From assembly GCF_019967995.1 (NCBI RefSeq), contig NZ_CP065377.1, positions 1,240,001-1,304,000 of the forward strand: DNA of 64,000 bases. The letters are read 5' to 3'. The notes under the pieces were generated by a model that searched no databases, had not been told where the DNA came from, and saw only the letters and a list, made by a program, of their open reading frames with translations. The position numbers and the translations under genes were made by a program. This document shows positions 59,143-64,000 of this stretch, piece after piece. Positions within the stretch are counted from its first letter, which is position 1, and every line of letters begins with the position of its first letter. The DNA is from Faecalibacterium prausnitzii (lineage in GTDB: Bacteria; Bacillota; Clostridia; Oscillospirales; Ruminococcaceae).

Positions 59143-60429
59143 TTGGAAAAATTTGTTATTACGGGCGGTAAGCCCCTGCACGGTGCGGTCACCATTTCGG
59201 GTGCCAAAAATGCGGCTGTGGGCATCCTGCCTGCCACCATTCTGGCAGGGGACGTCTGTGTCATCGAGAACCTGCCCGACATCAGCGATGTGGCCGTCAG
59301 CCTGAAGATCCTGAGCGTCCTGGGGGCCCGGATCAAGATGCTGAACCGGAACACCTACGAGATCGACACCACCCACATCAGCTGCACCAATGTGCCGGAC
59401 GATCTGTCCCGCCAAATGCGCGCCAGCTATTATTTCCTGGGTGCGCTGCTCTCCCGCTTCGGCAAGGCGCAGGTGGCCATGCCCGGCGGCTGCAACCTTG
59501 GCCCCCGCCCCATCGACCAGCACCTCAAGGCCTTCAGCGCTCTGGGGGCCGAGGACAGTGTGGACTACGGCATGATCACCGTCCGCGCCAAGGAGGGCCT
59601 GACCGGTGCCCACATCTTCTTTGATAAGGTCAGCGTCGGCGCGACCATGAACGGTATGCTGTCCGCTGTCATGGCCGAAGGCCAGACCATTCTGGAAAAC
59701 TGCGCCAAGGAACCCCATGTGGTTGATCTGGCGAACTTCCTGAACATGTGCGGTGCCGATGTGCGCGGTGCGGGCACCGATGTCATCAAGGTGCGCGGCG
59801 TTCAGCAGATGCACGGCTGCACCTACAGCATCATCCCGGACCAGATCGAGGCGGGCAGCTATATGGTGGCTGCTGCAGCCACCGGCGGCGATGTCCTCAT
59901 TGAGAACGTCACTCCGAAGCATCTGGAGCCGATCACAGCCAAGCTCCGCCGCGCGGGCGTGGAAGTGGAGGAGTTCGATGACTCTGTCCGTGTCCGCCGC
60001 ACCGGCGACATCCTGCCCCTGAAGATCAACACCATGCCGCACCCTGGCTTCCCGACTGACATGCAGCCCCTGATGGGTGTGCTGCTCAGCGTGGCAAAGG
60101 GCACCTCTACCATCACGGAGAGCGTGTGGGACAACCGCTTCCGCTATGTGGACGAGCTGCGCAAGATGGGCGCAAACGTGCAGGTGGACGGCCAGGTCGC
60201 CGTATTCGAGGGCGTGGACAAGCTCAGCCCGGCCCCGCTGCGCGCTTCCGACCTGCGTGCAGGTGCTGCTATGGTCGTGGCGGCCCTGATGGCAGACGGC
60301 ACCAGCGAGATCGAGGAGATCGGCCACATCGAGCGCGGCTACGAGAACATCGTGGAGAAACTGCGCGGTCTGGGTGCCGACATCAGCAAGGTGGACCGTG
60401 CGCCTGCTGCGCTGGAATCGGCCATGTAA
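59143..60429 (+). CDS. murA: UDP-N-acetylglucosamine 1-carboxyvinyltransferase
   Basis: This 428-residue cytosolic enzyme catalyses the first committed step of peptidoglycan synthesis, transfer of enolpyruvate to UDP-GlcNAc. The N-terminal GAKNAAVGILPATIL and the active loop PGGCNLGPRPIDQH (catalytic Cys near residue 117, the fosfomycin target) are diagnostic. The C-terminal domain has TMPHPGFPTDMQPLMG. TTG 59143 follows AAGGAG at 59128-59133. Length is normal. Confidence 0.95.
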   Translation: MEKFVITGGKPLHGAVTISGAKNAAVGILPATILAGDVCVIENLPDISDVAVSLKILSVLGARIKMLNRNTYEIDTTHISCTNVPDDLSRQMRASYYFLGALLSRFGKAQVAMPGGCNLGPRPIDQHLKAFSALGAEDSVDYGMITVRAKEGLTGAHIFFDKVSVGATMNGMLSAVMAEGQTILENCAKEPHVVDLANFLNMCGADVRGAGTDVIKVRGVQQMHGCTYSIIPDQIEAGSYMVAAAATGGDVLIENVTPKHLEPITAKLRRAGVEVEEFDDSVRVRRTGDILPLKINTMPHPGFPTDMQPLMGVLLSVAKGTSTITESVWDNRFRYVDELRKMGANVQVDGQVAVFEGVDKLSPAPLRASDLRAGAAMVVAALMADGTSEIEEIGHIERGYENIVEKLRGLGADISKVDRAPAALESAM

Positions 60430-60433
60430 CGGA

Positions 60434-60516
60434 ATAACCCTCTCCGTCATCGCTGATGGGATGCCGCTTCTCCTGATAGGGGAGCTGGCGGACGAAGCCA
60501 GACGGAGAGGTTGTAC
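60434..60516. repeat. Palindromic repeat unit after murA
   Basis: It begins ACCCTCTCCGTCA and ends GGAGAGGTTGTAC, with inner CTCCTGATAGGGGAG and GCTGGCGGACGAAGCCAG palindromes. It is a shorter relative of the 135-bp unit at 55624-55758. Confidence 0.6.
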
Positions 60517-60537
60517 AGAGAATCACAGAATTTGAAC

Positions 60538-60570
60538 CAGCCTGCTGCGTCTTTGCAGCGGGCTGCTTTT
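60538..60570 (+). terminator. Intrinsic terminator downstream of murA
   Basis: CAGCCTGCTGC (60538-60548) pairs with GCAGCGGGCTG (60555-60565), followed by CTTTT. Confidence 0.75.
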
Positions 60571-60582
60571 ATGAGGAGACCA

Positions 60583-61371
60583 ATGGCAGAATTTATCTCA
60601 TTATACTCCGGCTCGTCCGGCAACAGCAGCGTGGTGCGCTGCGGCGAACGATATCTCATCGTGGATATGGGAAAAGGCGTCCGCACCACAGGCGCGGCCC
60701 TCAAAGCACTGGATCTGAACATCAGCGACTGTGCGGGCATCCTCGTCACCCACGAGCACAGCGACCATGTGAAGGGACTTTCCACCTTCCTGAAAAAGAA
60801 CCCGCTGCCGGTCTACGGCGCAGCGGCTACGCTGGATTTTCTGGACGCCAACGGCATCGTGCCCGTTTCGTGCGAGATGCACAGCGTCTCCGGCGGGGAA
60901 GAGGACATCGGCGATTTCGGCGTCACGGCTTTTCCCACCAGCCACGATGTGCCCTGCGTGGGCTATCGCATCCATACCCCGGACGGCAAGACTATGACCA
61001 TCGCCACCGACCTCGGCGTCCTGACGCCGCCGGTGCACGAGGCGCTTTCCGGCTGTGACCTTGTTGCGCTGGAAAGCAACTACGACCTGCACATGCTGCG
61101 CAGCGGGCCGTACCCTTATTACTTACGCTCCCGCATCGAGTCTACCCGCGGCCACCTCTCCAACGACGAGTGCGCAGCAAAGCTCCTGGAACTGGTGCAG
61201 GAGGGGTGCAAGAAGTTTGCCCTCTGCCATCTTTCGCAGGAAAATAATACCCCCATGCTCGCGCTGCAGACGGTCTTCAACACCTTTGGTGCGGCCGGTG
61301 TCATCCCCGAAAAGGACTGCGTCGTCCAGACCCAGCGGCGGAATGAGGTCAGCCCGGTACTGGAATTTTGA
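60583..61371 (+). CDS. walJ: YycJ/WalJ-type metallo-beta-lactamase fold hydrolase
   Basis: This 262-residue protein has the metal-binding motif [10 protein letters not shown] (about residues 55-63), SHDVPCVGY and DLGVLT, with a late histidine in GHLSNDECA. This is the YycJ/WalJ pattern, a putative 5'-3' exonuclease linked in Firmicutes with the WalRK cell-wall system and DNA replication coordination. The WalRK genes are not adjacent here. ATG 60583 follows TGAGGAG. The start is unambiguous. Confidence 0.87.
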   Translation: MAEFISLYSGSSGNSSVVRCGERYLIVDMGKGVRTTGAALKALDLNISDCAGILVTHEHSDHVKGLSTFLKKNPLPVYGAAATLDFLDANGIVPVSCEMHSVSGGEEDIGDFGVTAFPTSHDVPCVGYRIHTPDGKTMTIATDLGVLTPPVHEALSGCDLVALESNYDLHMLRSGPYPYYLRSRIESTRGHLSNDECAAKLLELVQEGCKKFALCHLSQENNTPMLALQTVFNTFGAAGVIPEKDCVVQTQRRNEVSPVLEF

Positions 61372-61496
61372 GAAATAACGTTAGAAAAACACCGAAAAAT
61401 GGCCCAACTGATACACTTTGCCGCGATTGGATGGAAGATGAGACCCAAGAAAATGAAGGAAATTCAAATTTCCTTGAAAAAACTTGTAAAAAAGTG

Positions 61497-61525
61497 TTGA
61501 CATCCACCCCAGTGTATGGTATTAT
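61497..61525 (+). promoter_or_regulatory. rRNA operon promoter P1
   Basis: TTGACA (61497-61502) and TATTAT (61520-61525) with a 17-bp spacer, about 380 bases before 16S. Confidence 0.85.
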
Positions 61526-61681
61526 ATTTGAGCGCCAAGCGCTGAGACAAAAGAATGACTTCTGAAGTTCCAGCTGAGAAGCGAAAGAAAAGAACCAATA
61601 GACGCTGAAAGATTCCAGTCAGTTCTGAGGAATCGGAAGCGGACCAAGTTCAGAACGTTCGAAACGCTTCGAAAAAAGTGC

Positions 61682-61710
61682 TTGACAAAAAATCACTTCT
61701 GTGATAAAAT
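61682..61710 (+). promoter_or_regulatory. rRNA operon promoter P2
   Basis: TTGACA (61682-61687) and TAAAAT (61705-61710) with a 17-bp spacer. The leader contains ACCTTGAAAATTGAAC at 61749-61764, similar to the spacer motif at 63532 and resembling Gram-positive boxA-type antitermination sequence. Confidence 0.85.
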
Positions 61711-61903
61711 AATCAAGTCGTCAGCCGGTCGGCTAAGGCGCACAGGACCTTGAAAATTGAACAATATCGAAAAACTTGTAACGGAACCTATTTTCGTGTT
61801 GGAAAAACACGGTAAACAATTCCAAACAAAGTAATTCACACAGGACGCAAGCGATTGCGTGCTGAGCGAAAAAGATTTAACACTTTTAAGTGATAAATAT
61901 CAT

Positions 61904-63678
<1,775 letters not shown>

Positions 63679-64000
63679 AGGTCAAGCGAACAAGGGCGCA
63701 GGGCGAATGCCTTGGCACTGGGAGCCGATGAAAGACGTGATAAGCTGCGATAAGCTTCGGGGAGCTGCAAATAAGCATTGATCCGGAGATTTCTGAATGA
63801 GGAAACTCACCTGGGTTCATACTCAGGTACGATCTACTGAACTTCAAAATAGGTAGATCGAGGGAACCGCCTGAACTGAAACATCTAAGTAGGGCGAGGA
63901 AGAGACATCAAACGAGATTCCGTAAGTAGTGGCGAGCGAACGCGGAAGAGGGCAAACCGGGAGTCGAAAGACTTCCGGGGTACGGACTGCTTTTAGGACT
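63679..64000 (+). rRNA. rrl: 23S ribosomal RNA, 5' part
   Basis: The sequence from GGTCAAGCGAACAAGGGCGC through GAATGCCTTGGCACTGGGAG is the conserved start of 23S rRNA. The gene runs off the window. The 5' end is approximate. Confidence 0.95.

Overview
The window comes from a Faecalibacterium-like member of the Clostridia (Oscillospiraceae). The near-complete 16S rRNA gene at 61904-63415 reads like Faecalibacterium throughout, and the flanking housekeeping genes (murA, class III fbp, walJ) are GC-rich with frequent TTG starts and canonical AGGAGG ribosome sites.

Layout. (1) 1-33712: most of an integrative conjugative element of the Tn1549/CTn type. It runs TrbL/VirB6-like, PrgI, VirB4, NlpC/P60 hydrolase, DUF4315, DUF4366, topoisomerase III, YodL/DUF4316, TTRAP, a cargo block (20468-24360), a 2352-residue methylase-helicase with tnpV overprinted inside it, MobC, a CD1845-like membrane protein and a MobP-type relaxase. 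(2) 6027-17125: a second, 11.1-kb mobilizable element nested inside topB. It carries its own large serine recombinase, a MobQ relaxase with a recognisable oriT, and a complete agr quorum-sensing system (agrB, agrD, agrA, agrC) beside a small cluster of secreted and membrane proteins. Its 8-bp core repeats lie exactly in the TOPRIM motif of topB, so precise excision would restore an intact topoisomerase. (3) 33901-46529: accessory DNA. It holds a truncated type III methyltransferase, an AT-richer island with a two-component system and a lantibiotic-immunity-type ABC exporter, several small regulators, a candidate small RNA, a ParB-like/DUF6551/MazF-like block and a frameshifted serine recombinase. 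(4) 46530-46952: a tRNA-Ala gene with a duplicated 5' end that looks like an integration footprint. (5) 47088-61371: chromosomal genes: YkgJ-type protein, TrpXYZ-type ABC transporter, GGDEF protein, FMN-binding lipoprotein, KdgK-like kinase, radical SAM protein, fbp, murA and walJ, with GTACAACCTCTC-bounded palindromic repeats. (6) 61497-64000: rRNA operon promoters, 16S, spacer without tRNA, and the start of 23S.

The most interesting system is the nested element. It combines peptide quorum sensing, mobilization and scarless occupation of an essential motif in the host element's topB, which suggests a cell-density-controlled hitchhiker or gene switch. AgrA-type direct repeats with a 21-bp period lie in the divergent agrB/agrA promoter. 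A structured RNA candidate occurs twice, once in this element and once in the accessory region, with a compensatory base change.
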